Positions 18,022-26,547 of a DNA stretch of 64,000 nt are shown here, one piece after another; the stretch's first letter is position 1, and each line of letters begins with the position of its first letter. The position numbers were made by a program, and so were the translations under genes. The notes below the pieces were generated by a model. The model saw only the letters and a program-made list of their open reading frames with translations. It had not been told where the DNA came from and ran no database searches. The stretch is from Sorangium cellulosum So0157-2 (GTDB taxonomy: Bacteria > Myxococcota_A > Polyangia > Polyangiales > Polyangiaceae), in the NCBI RefSeq assembly GCF_000418325.1, contig NC_021658.1:2232001-2296000 (forward strand), in the 5' to 3' direction.

Positions 18022-19444
18022 GACGCACCCCCTTCTTGCTGCTCTTCTGCGTCGCCTTCGCGCCCGTCTTCCTCGGCTTCGCCGCAGGCTTCGACGTCGA
18101 CGCGGCCTTCTTTGCCTTCGGCTTGGCCTTCTTCGAAGCCGCGGGCTTCGCGGCGCTGCCTCTCGACACGGTCTTCCCTCGCTTCGCCGACTCGAAGCGG
18201 GGATGGGCCCGCAGGATGCAAGTCACGGAGACCTCCGTGGCATCGAAGATGGGCGGGGGACAGCCCGTTGCCTCCATCGTGCTGCGGATGGTCTGGATAC
18301 CTTGTCCCTCCGCCTGGGCGAGCTGGAGGCGAGAGAGGAACCAGGCGAGCGCCTGGTTCCTCCAGCGGGGCGTGACGGAGCCCGTACGGAGGTTCTCCAG
18401 CGTCACACCGACCGGAAGCGGCCCCGGTGAGACGAACTCGACGCGATCACGGTACGAGGTGAACCGGGCAGGATCGACGAGCTCATAGTCTCGATGCGCG
18501 AGCGCATTGACCATCGCCTCCTGGAGCGCTCGCCGTGGATACTTCTCCGCGTTCGGCGCCTCGAGGTTGGTCTTGTCGAACAGCGTCACGGCTTCGGCGT
18601 CGAGGAGCTCCTGGAGGCGGCGCGCCTGATCGAGCAGCGTCCCGGGGATCTCGAAGCGACGAGCGACGGGATCGGTGCGATCGAGCCCCCGGTACGCGGA
18701 GAAGATCGAGAACGCGCCGGGGATGAAGCGCTGGGGTTCTCGTCCGAAGAGCAACACGGCGAAGTTCCTCGGACGCAGCACGCCGGAGAGCGGCTCGGCC
18801 ACGCACAGCGACGGCACGAACGGCGAGAGCTGGACCCCGTCGACCAGGTAGGGCTCGACACCACGGTCGAGCGTGAAGACCCCCATGCGCTGCAGCGCGT
18901 CCCTCAGCGTGAGGAGGTCGATGTCGTTCACGGTCGCGGCGTTGCACGGCCTCCGATCCCAGGGCTCCAGCGCCCCCTTGCGGACGAGCAGGTCCTTGAG
19001 GAGCCCGTTCCGCGCCTCGATGGTGGAGCGGCTCACCCGCACGAAGTGCTTCGCCCCCTCGTTGTTCCGGCGAAACGTGTGCGCGGAGCCCGTGGCAGGC
19101 TGGAGGAAGACCAGGATCCGCCGCTGCGGATCCTCCGACTCGAGCTCCTCGACCAGCGGCGCCAGAGGCGGAGAAACGCGCTCCCTGCACCGCGCCAGCA
19201 CCGTGTTCTCGACCTCCTTCAAGCGCGCTGCGGCCAGCCCCGTGCGAACGAGCCTGGGAAACCCGCTCTCGTCCTTCTCCTCCTTCGCGCCGCACACCAC
19301 GAAGCCGCCGCCCAGGTTCTGGAGGTCGTTCGCGAAGGCAGAGAGCGTCTCGACGACGTCGTTGACGTCAGCGACGTTCTCTTTCCACTCCGTCTGCTCG
19401 CTCTCCCGCCTCGCGAGCTCCACGAGGTCGATGCGCGCCGTCAC
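18014..19444 (-). CDS. AlbA_2 (Schlafen-like) ATPase-domain protein with basic tail
   Basis: The 476-residue protein has an N-terminal AlbA_2/Schlafen-type domain (ESEQTEWKEN, 14-23; NLGGGFVVCG, 43-52) and a C-terminal HATPase_c_4-like region (ALQEAMVNALAHRDYE, SPGPLPVG). It ends in a 58-residue tail (419-476) with 16 Lys and 5 Arg, no acidic residue, and AK/KPA repeats like histone H1. The GTG start at 19444 overlaps the brxC stop (GTGA). AlbA_2 proteins are often annotated as transcriptional regulators, and some Schlafen-like proteins are RNases. Its place between brxC and pglX suggests a BREX accessory that binds nucleic acid. Confidence 0.82.
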   Translation of the reverse strand: MTARIDLVELARRESEQTEWKENVADVNDVVETLSAFANDLQNLGGGFVVCGAKEEKDESGFPRLVRTGLAAARLKEVENTVLARCRERVSPPLAPLVEELESEDPQRRILVFLQPATGSAHTFRRNNEGAKHFVRVSRSTIEARNGLLKDLLVRKGALEPWDRRPCNAATVNDIDLLTLRDALQRMGVFTLDRGVEPYLVDGVQLSPFVPSLCVAEPLSGVLRPRNFAVLLFGREPQRFIPGAFSIFSAYRGLDRTDPVARRFEIPGTLLDQARRLQELLDAEAVTLFDKTNLEAPNAEKYPRRALQEAMVNALAHRDYELVDPARFTSYRDRVEFVSPGPLPVGVTLENLRTGSVTPRWRNQALAWFLSRLQLAQAEGQGIQTIRSTMEATGCPPPIFDATEVSVTCILRAHPRFESAKRGKTVSRGSAAKPAASKKAKPKAKKAASTSKPAAKPRKTGAKATQKSSKKGVRRG

Positions 19445-22400
19445 GAGAGCACCACCTTCTTGCCCGCACCGATGAGGCGCGCACACTCATCGCGCAGGCC
19501 AGCCAGCGCAGCGTCGAGCTGCTCTTCCGTCTCGATGCCGGAGCCGAAGTAGGGCTGGACCTGCACGGCGGCCAGCCGCTCGCCCTCGACGGTCTCCTGC
19601 ACCCGCCGGATCGCGCTCTTGAGCCGCGGTTCGCACGCATCGCGCTCCGAGCGCAGGAGCGGGATCGGCGTCGTCCGCGGCAGCGGCTCCTTCCCCGCGA
19701 GGAGGGGAGCGGCGATCTCGCGTTGCGTGTCCTCCGGGATCTCGTGCCAGCCCGGCGTCTTCGTGAGGCGCTCGAAGGCCTTGCGGTAGGCATCGATGCG
19801 GGCCTGCTGCGCGTCGTCGAAGCGGCGCGCGTACTGGAGCTCGATCGCGCGCGCGTGCTGTTCGATCGCGGGGAGCTCTCGATAGAAGGTCTCGCGCTTC
19901 AGCAGATCGTCGAGCTGGGCGGCCCGGGACTCCAGGTCGGCGCCGATGCCCGGCTCATCCTTCAGCACGGGCCACGCGATGGTCATGGCCGCGCGCGCGC
20001 GCTCGAGGTCGTGGAGTCGCGGCTCGCTGAGCGCCTGCTCGAGCTCGACGGCGCGCTTGATGGCGTCCTTCAGGCTCCGATGGGCGGCGGAGAACTCTTG
20101 AATCGCGGGACAGTCTCGTCGCGAGCGAATGCTGCGGATCGCATCGCTGGCCGTTTGCAGCACGGCCACACCGGGAAGAGCGCGCGAGCGCAACGTCACG
20201 AGCATGTCCTGGACGCGCTGCTCCTCACGGCTCAGTGCATCGCGGATGAGCGTCGCGACGACGCTCTCCTGCAGCTCCTTGGCTTCGATCCCGAAGACCT
20301 CCTTGGCGTGCTCGGCACCTTGAAGGATCGTGACAAAGTCGCAGCCGCCCGAGCGGGGCCGAAACGACGCCTGCCGGAACAGGTTGTTGTTCGAGAACGT
20401 GTCGCGCGCCTCGACGCCCGTGACGGTGTCGATCGTCTGGCCCTTGCTGGTCGCCTCGATCTTGCCCGCGCGGAGCAGCGAGAGGACGAGCAGGCGCACG
20501 ACCTCGAAGTCCCAGCCGAACGGCTCCTTCGCAAACTCGTCGGCGAGGTAGCGGCCGCTCGCGGTGTCGCCGTAGTTCGCGCGCTCCTCGATGCGGTCGA
20601 GGATTTCCTTGAGCGGGCCGCTCTCGGTGCGGAAGACGGTCTTGCCCTTCTCGTCGCGCAGGAGGCCGATGCCGCCGAACACGCTGGGCAGCCCCTGGAG
20701 GTTCTCGGCGGTGAACAGGGCGTCCGTTCCCTTCTTCACGTCCGTCGCCTTCGCGGCGGCTTCCTTGAAGCGATCGAAGACCTCGGGCAGCACCTGACCC
20801 AGCACCTCGGCGGCGGTCTTGCCGACGTCCACGGCGCGGTCGCCGGGGCTGCGGTCGTTGCCGCGGAAGTAGATGCGCCCCGAGAGGCAGGCGGCGCGGA
20901 GGAGACGGCGTAGCTCGCCGTCGTGGCGCCGCAGGCGCACGCGCTCCTCGGCGATGAGCGCCGGGGTGTCCTCGCCCTTCGTCTCGCGCTCCTTCCGCGC
21001 GAGCATCTCCTTGCTCCGGAACAGCTCGACGGTCTCGCGGTCGATGGCGTCGGTCAGCGCGACGGCCCAGAAGACGTGCTTGCGCTCCTGCTGGCTGCGC
21101 GTCCGCAGCTCTGCGGCGAGCGCGTCGAACTCCTTCCCGTCCTCGGCGAGGTGGACCTGGAACATCATGTCGCCGCTCGTCACCTCGCGGCCATGGATGG
21201 CGAGACCGGCCTTGAAGGTCTTTGTGTCGAACAGCGTGTGCGACGGCTGCGGCTGCCAGAACGCCGACAGGACCTCGGAGGTGATGCGGTGCGCGTCGCC
21301 GGGCTTCGGGCTGATGCCGTTGCGCAGGCGCTCCCAGTCGTCCTCGGCAGGCGTGGGAATCCGGTAGCCGTCGTCCCCGCGGCGAACCTTGTGTCCCGCC
21401 TCGAGCTCGCGGAGCGCCTCCTTCACCGACGCGAGCTGCGAGTCGCCCCCGACGTCCGGGTGGAGCGCGGCGGCGATGTTCTCGGCGCTCCGGTGGACGC
21501 TCTTCACGGATTGAAGCAGGCAGATCACCTTCGCGACCGGCTGGGCGAGCGGGTGGTTCAGCTCCTTCGAGATGGCGGCGATCTTCGCGCGGACCTCGGA
21601 GCCGATGTTCTGTTCGACGAGGTCGTAGACCTGGTCGAGGCGGACGAGGTCGCCGAGCCGGCTGTCCGCCAGGTTCACGGCCGGGTTGATGAGGAGCTGC
21701 TGCGCGAGCTTGATGATGGTGCGGTTCGCGCCGCCGACGTGCCTGCTCGCGCCGCCTTGCGTGCGCAGGCCCGAGACGACCTGGATGATGAGGTCGATCT
21801 GGTAGGGCAGCAGCGGGTACAGGTCGATGAAGCTCTCGCGTGTCAGCTCGGGGAGCTTGATGTCGGCGGTGAGCCGCGTGTGCTCCGTGAGGCGGCCACG
21901 GTGCTTGTCGAAGAGCTTTCCGAGGGCCGCCTGCGCTGCGGCGTTCTTCGAGAGCACGCGGCGGCTCGTGACCTCGGAGATGTCCGACGGCTCCAGGTGG
22001 ACCTGGAGCGGGAAGCGATCCATCAAGCGGGCGAGCTCGATCTTCTTGTCGTCGAGGCCCGAGACGAGCTCGCCGAGCTTCTCCTGGGACGTGACGACGA
22101 CCCAGTGCTTGCCGCGCCCCTTCACGCCGAGGCTCTGCACGACGGCCTGGAGGTCGAGCATCTTCTGAACGTCACGGGCGACGAACTGGCCAACCTCGTC
22201 GACCACGAACATCAGCGAGAGCCCGGGCTTCCTGCGCTTCATCAGCTCGCCCGCGCGCTCGGCGAGCTTGCCCGGCGTGATGTCGGCCTTGTTCTTGACG
22301 GCCTTCACCCACGAGTCGGCGACCGGGTACGTGTCGGGGTCGAGGCTGTGCAGCACGCGGCTCGCCTCGGACAGCGCGAAGGCGACCTTGCCCTTCTCGG

Positions 22401-22989
22401 CGGCCCAGTCCTTCTTGAAGAGGCGCCTGTACTCCTCCTCGAAGCGCGCGAGCTGCCCCTTTTCCTCGAGGCCGATCTCGAGCTCCGAGAGGTCGAGATC
22501 CTTCGCGTAGCCGAGGCTCTGGAGGAAGAGCCCGTACATGATCTCGGTGAGCGTCTGATTACCGCTGCGGATGCCTCGGTCCGTCGAGACGTCGAAGATG
22601 ACGGCGTGGGTCGGGATCTTCTCGTTGATGGCCTTGAGCAGGACGTGGAGCTTCCTGTCGCCCGCGCGCTCGGCGAAGCGCTCTGCTGCCGACTCGCCCG
22701 CCACGACGCGGTTCGCCACGGAGAGGCCGAGCATCTTCGCGAAGCTCGATTTGCCGGAGCCGAAGAAGCCCGAGACCCAGACGGCGATCCCCTCGTGCGG
22801 CTTGTTCGGCGTCTCGCGGTAGGCGTCGAAGATGCTGGTGTAGTGCGAGCGGATCGCGTCCGTGACGACGTACTCGTTGATCTCGTCGCGGATGATTTCT
22901 TCGTCGGTCTGGTCGACCTTGATGACCTCTTCGATGCGACGGTGGATGTCGTTGGCGAAGAGGGTCTTGATGGGCGCGGGCGTCGTCAT
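19441..22989 (-). CDS. brxC: BrxC-type P-loop ATPase (BREX)
   Basis: The 1,182-residue protein matches BrxC (DUF499-type) in length and motifs: an N-terminal DIHRRIEEVIKVDQ segment, Walker A GFFGSGKSSFAKM (74-86) and Walker B-like SLMFVVDEVGQFV (about 256-268), followed by a long helical C-terminal part. BrxC is a core BREX ATPase present in all types and is required for defence and usually for methylation. It starts 12 nt after brxB, with a nearby GAGGACCACC stretch as a weak ribosome site, and its stop overlaps the next gene in GTGA. Confidence 0.94.
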   Translation of the reverse strand: MTTPAPIKTLFANDIHRRIEEVIKVDQTDEEIIRDEINEYVVTDAIRSHYTSIFDAYRETPNKPHEGIAVWVSGFFGSGKSSFAKMLGLSVANRVVAGESAAERFAERAGDRKLHVLLKAINEKIPTHAVIFDVSTDRGIRSGNQTLTEIMYGLFLQSLGYAKDLDLSELEIGLEEKGQLARFEEEYRRLFKKDWAAEKGKVAFALSEASRVLHSLDPDTYPVADSWVKAVKNKADITPGKLAERAGELMKRRKPGLSLMFVVDEVGQFVARDVQKMLDLQAVVQSLGVKGRGKHWVVVTSQEKLGELVSGLDDKKIELARLMDRFPLQVHLEPSDISEVTSRRVLSKNAAAQAALGKLFDKHRGRLTEHTRLTADIKLPELTRESFIDLYPLLPYQIDLIIQVVSGLRTQGGASRHVGGANRTIIKLAQQLLINPAVNLADSRLGDLVRLDQVYDLVEQNIGSEVRAKIAAISKELNHPLAQPVAKVICLLQSVKSVHRSAENIAAALHPDVGGDSQLASVKEALRELEAGHKVRRGDDGYRIPTPAEDDWERLRNGISPKPGDAHRITSEVLSAFWQPQPSHTLFDTKTFKAGLAIHGREVTSGDMMFQVHLAEDGKEFDALAAELRTRSQQERKHVFWAVALTDAIDRETVELFRSKEMLARKERETKGEDTPALIAEERVRLRRHDGELRRLLRAACLSGRIYFRGNDRSPGDRAVDVGKTAAEVLGQVLPEVFDRFKEAAAKATDVKKGTDALFTAENLQGLPSVFGGIGLLRDEKGKTVFRTESGPLKEILDRIEERANYGDTASGRYLADEFAKEPFGWDFEVVRLLVLSLLRAGKIEATSKGQTIDTVTGVEARDTFSNNNLFRQASFRPRSGGCDFVTILQGAEHAKEVFGIEAKELQESVVATLIRDALSREEQRVQDMLVTLRSRALPGVAVLQTASDAIRSIRSRRDCPAIQEFSAAHRSLKDAIKRAVELEQALSEPRLHDLERARAAMTIAWPVLKDEPGIGADLESRAAQLDDLLKRETFYRELPAIEQHARAIELQYARRFDDAQQARIDAYRKAFERLTKTPGWHEIPEDTQREIAAPLLAGKEPLPRTTPIPLLRSERDACEPRLKSAIRRVQETVEGERLAAVQVQPYFGSGIETEEQLDAALAGLRDECARLIGAGKKVVLS

Positions 22990-23001
22990 CGTCGGTGGTC
23001 C

Positions 23002-23577
23002 TCAGAAGATCTTCGGGCGGTAGTTGTGCTCCGCGTCGAGCACGCCCATGAAGCGCAGGCCTGCCGCGCCATCGAGGTCGCCGGGGTAGAAGAGAACGGT
23101 GGGGACGTGGACCCGTCCCTTGAGCTGTTCGAGGAGCGAGAAGGTCCGGTACACCGGGAACAGGGCGCCTGTACGGAGGACGAAGACCACGTCACGCAGG
23201 GGATCCGGGTCCTCCGGCATGCGCGCGGCGACGAGGTCGACGAGCGGCGAATATTCGGACAGGACCGAGTGAACCGTCTCGACGACGGTCTCGATGCCCT
23301 GTTCGCGCTCGGCGGTGAACCACTCCTCCAGCGGGCGCTGCGACCGCATCGCCTCGTCGAGACACTCCGCGAGCGAGATCCGCTTCACGCGCTTGCCCTT
23401 CTGGTCGAGGCGCGTCTCGAGCAGCGTCACCTGCTCGCGCAGCGCGAATTCGTCCTCGGGGTCGTAGCGGAACAGGGCGTACGGCATGTCATGGTACGCG
23501 CTGATGCGCTGCCGGGGGTCGGGCAGCTCGAGGACTGGCTCGAGGGTCTGCTGGATGCGGTCTTCGAGGTCGCTCAT
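23002..23577 (-). CDS. brxB: BrxB (DUF1788) BREX protein
   Basis: The 191-residue protein matches the DUF1788/BrxB family, with the N-terminal pattern MSDLEDRIQQTLEPVLELPD, an FRYDPEDEFALREQ segment, and a C-terminal FVLRTGALFPVYRTFSLLEQ block leading to VPTVLFYPG. It is a small soluble protein of unknown biochemical role that sits next to BrxA and BrxC in BREX types 1, 5 and 6. The ATG at 23577 was chosen because it overlaps the brxA stop in ATGA and begins at the family's usual start; a longer upstream frame lies inside brxA. Confidence 0.92.
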   Translation of the reverse strand: MSDLEDRIQQTLEPVLELPDPRQRISAYHDMPYALFRYDPEDEFALREQVTLLETRLDQKGKRVKRISLAECLDEAMRSQRPLEEWFTAEREQGIETVVETVHSVLSEYSPLVDLVAARMPEDPDPLRDVVFVLRTGALFPVYRTFSLLEQLKGRVHVPTVLFYPGDLDGAAGLRFMGVLDAEHNYRPKIF

Positions 23578-24359
23578 GCAACCATCCTCTCGGCGTACTC
23601 GCGGGTGCTCGTGCACGGCAGGGAGAGCTGCACGAGGCTGCCAGCGACCTGGTATTCGAGCTTGCGGTACTGGTGGAGCCGGAGGAGCTCGTGCTCGACG
23701 TCCGCGGGGCGCATCAGGAAGAGGCGCCAGTCGGGCGACGAGACGAGCCTGCTCGGGCTCAGCCTCTCGTCGCGCATCGCGTGAAGCAGGTACAGGAAGC
23801 TCCGCTCCGGCAGGTGGAACGAGACGAACTCCTTGGCGACCGAGCCGCGCAGCAAACCGAAGTCGACGGCCATCTTGAGGAGGCCCGCTGCCACGCGCTT
23901 GGTGGTCTGCTCGGACCACGCGTGCTCCGTGGTGCCCCCCCGCTTGCCGATGTCGCCGAGGTACTCCTCGACGTCCTCGGTGCGGACGCGGAAGGTCCCG
24001 GCGTCGTACGCAGCGAAGAGCCATGTCTCGATGAAGTCGCGCACGAGGAACTCGTCGCGGGTCATATGCCAGAGGAGCAAGGGCTTCCATTCATCGACGG
24101 GCAGCCCGTGCTTCGCCAGCACGACGAGGGGACGATCGCGCCCTTCCGGATCGAAGCGACGGTTCAGCACCCAGGCGATGTCGCGAAGCCAGGTCGCGCT
24201 GCTCGCCCCGATGAAGTTTTCCTGCCTCAGGCGATCGAGGTTGTCGCGCTTCGAACGCTCGAAGTCCCACGCCGCAAACACGGTGTAGGTCTCGTCGATC
24301 ATCGCGCCCTTCACGACGGTGAAGGACGATGCGACGTTCGCACGCGAGGACGACTTCAT
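23574..24359 (-). CDS. brxA: BrxA (DUF1819) BREX protein
   Basis: The 261-residue protein corresponds to DUF1819/BrxA: an N-terminal SSFTVVKGAMIDETYTVF region, a central helical part (WLFAAYDAGTFRVRTEDVEE), and a C-terminal DWRLFLMRPADVEHELLRLH block typical of the family. It is somewhat longer than E. coli BrxA. BrxA has been described as a small DNA-binding protein whose role in defence is still unclear. It overlaps brxE by an ATGA at its start (24356-24359) and brxB by ATGA at its end. Confidence 0.88.
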   Translation of the reverse strand: MKSSSRANVASSFTVVKGAMIDETYTVFAAWDFERSKRDNLDRLRQENFIGASSATWLRDIAWVLNRRFDPEGRDRPLVVLAKHGLPVDEWKPLLLWHMTRDEFLVRDFIETWLFAAYDAGTFRVRTEDVEEYLGDIGKRGGTTEHAWSEQTTKRVAAGLLKMAVDFGLLRGSVAKEFVSFHLPERSFLYLLHAMRDERLSPSRLVSSPDWRLFLMRPADVEHELLRLHQYRKLEYQVAGSLVQLSLPCTSTREYAERMVA

Positions 24360-24922
24360 GCGTCAGCCCTTCGCGCGTACGGGACGGCGAGCGCGCTGGG
24401 TTCTCCGCGGGCGAAGCCGAGGGCGAGGAGCGCCACGTCGTCGTCGGTGCCCGAGAAGGGGCTGGGCAGCGGCACGGCGCGGCCCTCTGCCGAGCGGCGA
24501 AGGCGGGCGTACGCTTCGAGATCGCGATCGGACACGACCTCGTGAGCGCGCAGAATCCTTGTGAGGTCTGAGCCCGACAGCGTCTCGAGCTTCTCGAAGA
24601 ACGGGGTCCACGCGCTTGCGTTGTCGAGCCAGTGTTCCCAGCGCGCATCGAACTCCTCCTCGAGGACCTCGGGAAGCCGCCAGAGCGTAACGCTGCCCGG
24701 GGGCTCGAAGACCTCCGCGCATCGGTGAGCAGCTACCGCGAACACGGACCGTGCTTGCGCGAAGCGATGCGTGCGCGGGAAGCCGCGCCGCAGGGCGGCG
24801 GAGCCCAGGCGCCCGAGCTGGCCCTTGGTGTTCCACCACTTGGCGAGGTCCATCTCACCGAAGCGTGCGACCAGGAGGCGGAGCTTCAGCAGCCGATCGA
24901 GATCGAGCGCTGCTCCGGTCAT
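24356..24922 (-). CDS. brxE: BrxE-like protein (type 6 BREX marker)
   Basis: The 188-residue protein has the pattern I recognise as BrxE: LLKLRLLVARFGEMDLAKWW followed by a NTKGQLGRLG turn, an arginine-rich helix (ALRRGFPRTH) and FAVAAHRCAEVF, then an acidic C-terminal half. BrxE has so far been described from type 6 BREX (brxE-brxA-brxB-brxC-pglX-pglZ-brxD-brxHI); its function is unknown. Here it precedes brxA in the usual type 6 order, but the operon ends in brxL and has no brxD or brxHI. The ATG at 24922 overlaps the HTH gene stop in ATGA. Confidence 0.78.
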   Translation of the reverse strand: MTGAALDLDRLLKLRLLVARFGEMDLAKWWNTKGQLGRLGSAALRRGFPRTHRFAQARSVFAVAAHRCAEVFEPPGSVTLWRLPEVLEEEFDARWEHWLDNASAWTPFFEKLETLSGSDLTRILRAHEVVSDRDLEAYARLRRSAEGRAVPLPSPFSGTDDDVALLALGFARGEPSALAVPYARRADA

Positions 24923-25128
24923 CGGGGGCCCCCCTTTGCGGCACCGTCGTGGGCATCGGCACCGCCAGCTCGCACCCACTCGTCGACCTCGGAAAGCTGG
25001 AACTTCCAGAGGCGTCCTATTTTGTGCGCCGGCAGGCTCCGGGTCTCGATCCATCGATAGACCGAGTCCTTCGCCACCCCAAGGTGCCTGGCGACGTCTT
25101 CAACCGAGGCCCAACGCTCTGTCGTCAT
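24919..25128 (-). CDS. Small excisionase/MerR-type HTH protein heading the BREX operon
   Basis: The 69-residue protein is a HTH_17-type DNA-binding domain: WASVEDVARHLGVAKDSVYR (5-24) followed by WIETRSLPAHKIGRLWKFQL and a SEVDEWVRAG end, as in excisionase-like and BldC-like regulators. ATG 25128 was chosen at the conserved domain start. It is the first gene of the BREX operon and overlaps brxE by ATGA, so it may autoregulate the operon. A second protein of the same type heads the restriction-modification operon at 34996-35211. Confidence 0.85.
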   Translation of the reverse strand: MTTERWASVEDVARHLGVAKDSVYRWIETRSLPAHKIGRLWKFQLSEVDEWVRAGGADAHDGAAKGGPR

Positions 25129-25263
25129 CGGCTCCGCTCCGGTCGCGTGGAATCCCCTGTGCACCGGAGCAGCGTACCCGGGCCGAGCTCTGCCAACAAG
25201 ACCGGACTAAAGTCGAGAAGAACAGGTGTGGCACGGAACCTACCCGCGCCGCGTGGGCCGACG

Positions 25264-25331
25264 GCGCGAGGAGGAGCAGGTCGAGCGGCCGCGTCATTCG
25301 CGCCCGCATGAGCCCCAGCTTGCGCGCCACG
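25264..25331 (-). pseudogene. Remnant of a recombinase-associated HTH gene (left copy)
   Basis: On the minus strand this encodes ARKLGLMRARMTRPLDLLLL, recognisably derived from ARxLGLxRARVTQLLDLLLLAP, an HTH seen in small proteins beside site-specific recombinases. The frame is lost after this point. About 67 bp align with 35446-35512 with roughly 13 differences, so the two are degenerate copies of one sequence. Confidence 0.55.
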
Positions 25332-25381
25332 GCGGCGCGGTCCGCGACGAGGTTCCGGTCGATGGTGCCCCGCAGGTGGCG

Positions 25382-25465
25382 GCCTCATCTGGACATCCCG
25401 CCCGCCCATCTGGACACGGGGCAGCCTCATCTGGACATCCCGCCCGCCCACCCGGACATCCCACC
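25382..25465. repeat. Two 40-bp tandem copies rich in CATCTGGACAC/T
   Basis: GCCTCATCTGGACATCCCGC (25382) recurs at 25422, each time followed by a second, shorter CC(A/C)NCTGGACA-type unit, giving four degenerate units in about 80 bp. No function is evident. It could be a protein-binding array upstream of the gene at 25607 or a slippage product. Confidence 0.6.
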
Positions 25466-25606
25466 CCGCCGCCTTCTCTCCCGGCTCCCCCCACCCCCGT
25501 CCAGACCCTGCTCCGTGCTGGACGCCCCTCCGACCGAGCTCATCCTTGCCGCTCTGCGTCGTGCCCCGACGGGGCGCGGGTCGCAGGAGGAGGGGTCAAC
25601 GTCATC

Positions 25607-26473
25607 ATGGCAAAGCAAGCAACGGACTTCGATCGCTGGGTCAAGGTCGCCGCCAAGTCGGAGCGGACCGACAACCCGCTGAACATTCCGTACGACATCG
25701 CCGTGCGCGAGGCGGTCGTCGCCGCGGCGTTCGTGAAGAAGTACTGGGAGCCCGACGGCGATCGCCCGGGCCTCAAGCGGGTCAAGAACCGCCTGCCCGC
25801 CTCGAGCAGCGAGGAGCTGCTCTCCATCGTGCACGCCGTGCAGGAGGCGCAGACGCGGCTGCTGCTCATCGTCGATCCGGCCGTGGCCGATCTCGGCGAG
25901 CGCGCCCGGTTCGTCGTCGATGAGCTCGAGTCGGCGCTCGAGTTCCTGCTCGACGACGACGTCGACGAGCCCGCCGACGCGCAGCTCGCGCGCATCAAGG
26001 AGTTCCACGCGCAGGACGGCCAGCGCTCGAGCGCCCTCTCGCAGGCGCTCCGCGACTACGCGGGGCTCGCGGAGTCGCTCAAGGACCGCCTTGTCGAGGC
26101 GGACGAGGCGTTCGACGTGCGCGTGATCGCCGAGGCCAGGAAGCTCGCGGAGGACCTGCAACGGCGAGCGCTGGAGGCGGCCCCCGAAGCCGGCGCCTCG
26201 GCCGCCGCGACCACGATCCGCAACCAGCTGCTGCGCCTCATGGTCGAGCGGGTGGGCGCCATCCGGAAGGCCGCGGCCCACGTGTTCCGGCGCCACCCCG
26301 AGATCGCCCGCGAGGTGACGAGCGCCTACGAGCGGCGCCGGCGCGCGGCGGCGCGGCGCGACAAGGCCCGCAAGGCCGCCGAGGCCGGACAGGCCAACGG
26401 CAAGCCGGCGGAGGCCAACGGCAAGCCGGCCGCGGCGCCCGCGCCCGCGACCCCCGCGCCCACGACGCCCTAG
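25607..26473 (+). CDS. Hypothetical protein with helical core and low-complexity tail
   Basis: The 288-residue protein is not one I recognise. It has no signal peptide or membrane segment. Residues 1-235 are charged and mostly helical, with coiled-coil-like stretches (ALRDYAGLAESLKDRLVEAD; EARKLAEDLQRRALEA), a DDDVDEPAD acidic patch, and a basic YERRRRAAARRDKARKAAEA helix. The tail (about 255-288) has two near-copies of EANGKPA and then Pro/Ala/Thr repeats. The ATG at 25607 has an AGGAGGAGGGG ribosome site about 14 nt upstream. A short stretch matching codons near 26041-26085 (QALRDYAGLAESLK) recurs as a fragment at 35592-35645, so a paralogue once lay near there. Confidence 0.75.
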   Translation: MAKQATDFDRWVKVAAKSERTDNPLNIPYDIAVREAVVAAAFVKKYWEPDGDRPGLKRVKNRLPASSSEELLSIVHAVQEAQTRLLLIVDPAVADLGERARFVVDELESALEFLLDDDVDEPADAQLARIKEFHAQDGQRSSALSQALRDYAGLAESLKDRLVEADEAFDVRVIAEARKLAEDLQRRALEAAPEAGASAAATTIRNQLLRLMVERVGAIRKAAAHVFRRHPEIAREVTSAYERRRRAAARRDKARKAAEAGQANGKPAEANGKPAAAPAPATPAPTTP

Positions 26474-26515
26474 TCTCGACTCGGGCCGCCGGATCTCCTT
26501 GTGCCCCTGGCCCCT

Positions 26516-26535
26516 GTGAGTAATAATTTACTCAC
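26516..26535. promoter_or_regulatory. Perfect palindromic operator of the antitoxin-GNAT operon
   Basis: GTGAGTAATAATTTACTCAC is a perfect inverted repeat with 8-bp arms and a 4-nt spacer, AT-rich in a very GC-rich context. It lies 12 nt before the antitoxin ATG and immediately before its AGGAGG ribosome site (26537-26542). This is the expected place for autoregulatory binding by a toxin-antitoxin complex. Confidence 0.75.
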
Positions 26536-26547
26536 CAGGAGGTCGTC

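Larger units (their letters stand above)
25129..25606. other. Intergenic region between the BREX operon and a plus-strand gene
   Basis: This 478-bp divergent region must hold the BREX operon promoter (minus) and the promoter of the gene at 25607 (plus). I see only a weak minus-strand candidate (TTGTTG, 17 nt, TACGCT around 25160-25190). It also contains a decayed HTH remnant (25264-25331) and a short tandem repeat (25382-25465). Confidence 0.5.

Noticed and set aside
20923..23784. 953-codon plus-strand open frame opposite brxC and brxB
   Set aside because: Antisense shadow of BrxC/BrxB codon bias, with no recognisable motif.
7722..25128. DISARM or classical Pgl system
   Set aside because: PglX/PglZ are shared, but the set BrxA-BrxB-BrxC-BrxL is BREX, and the DISARM helicase drmA, drmB and PLD protein are absent.
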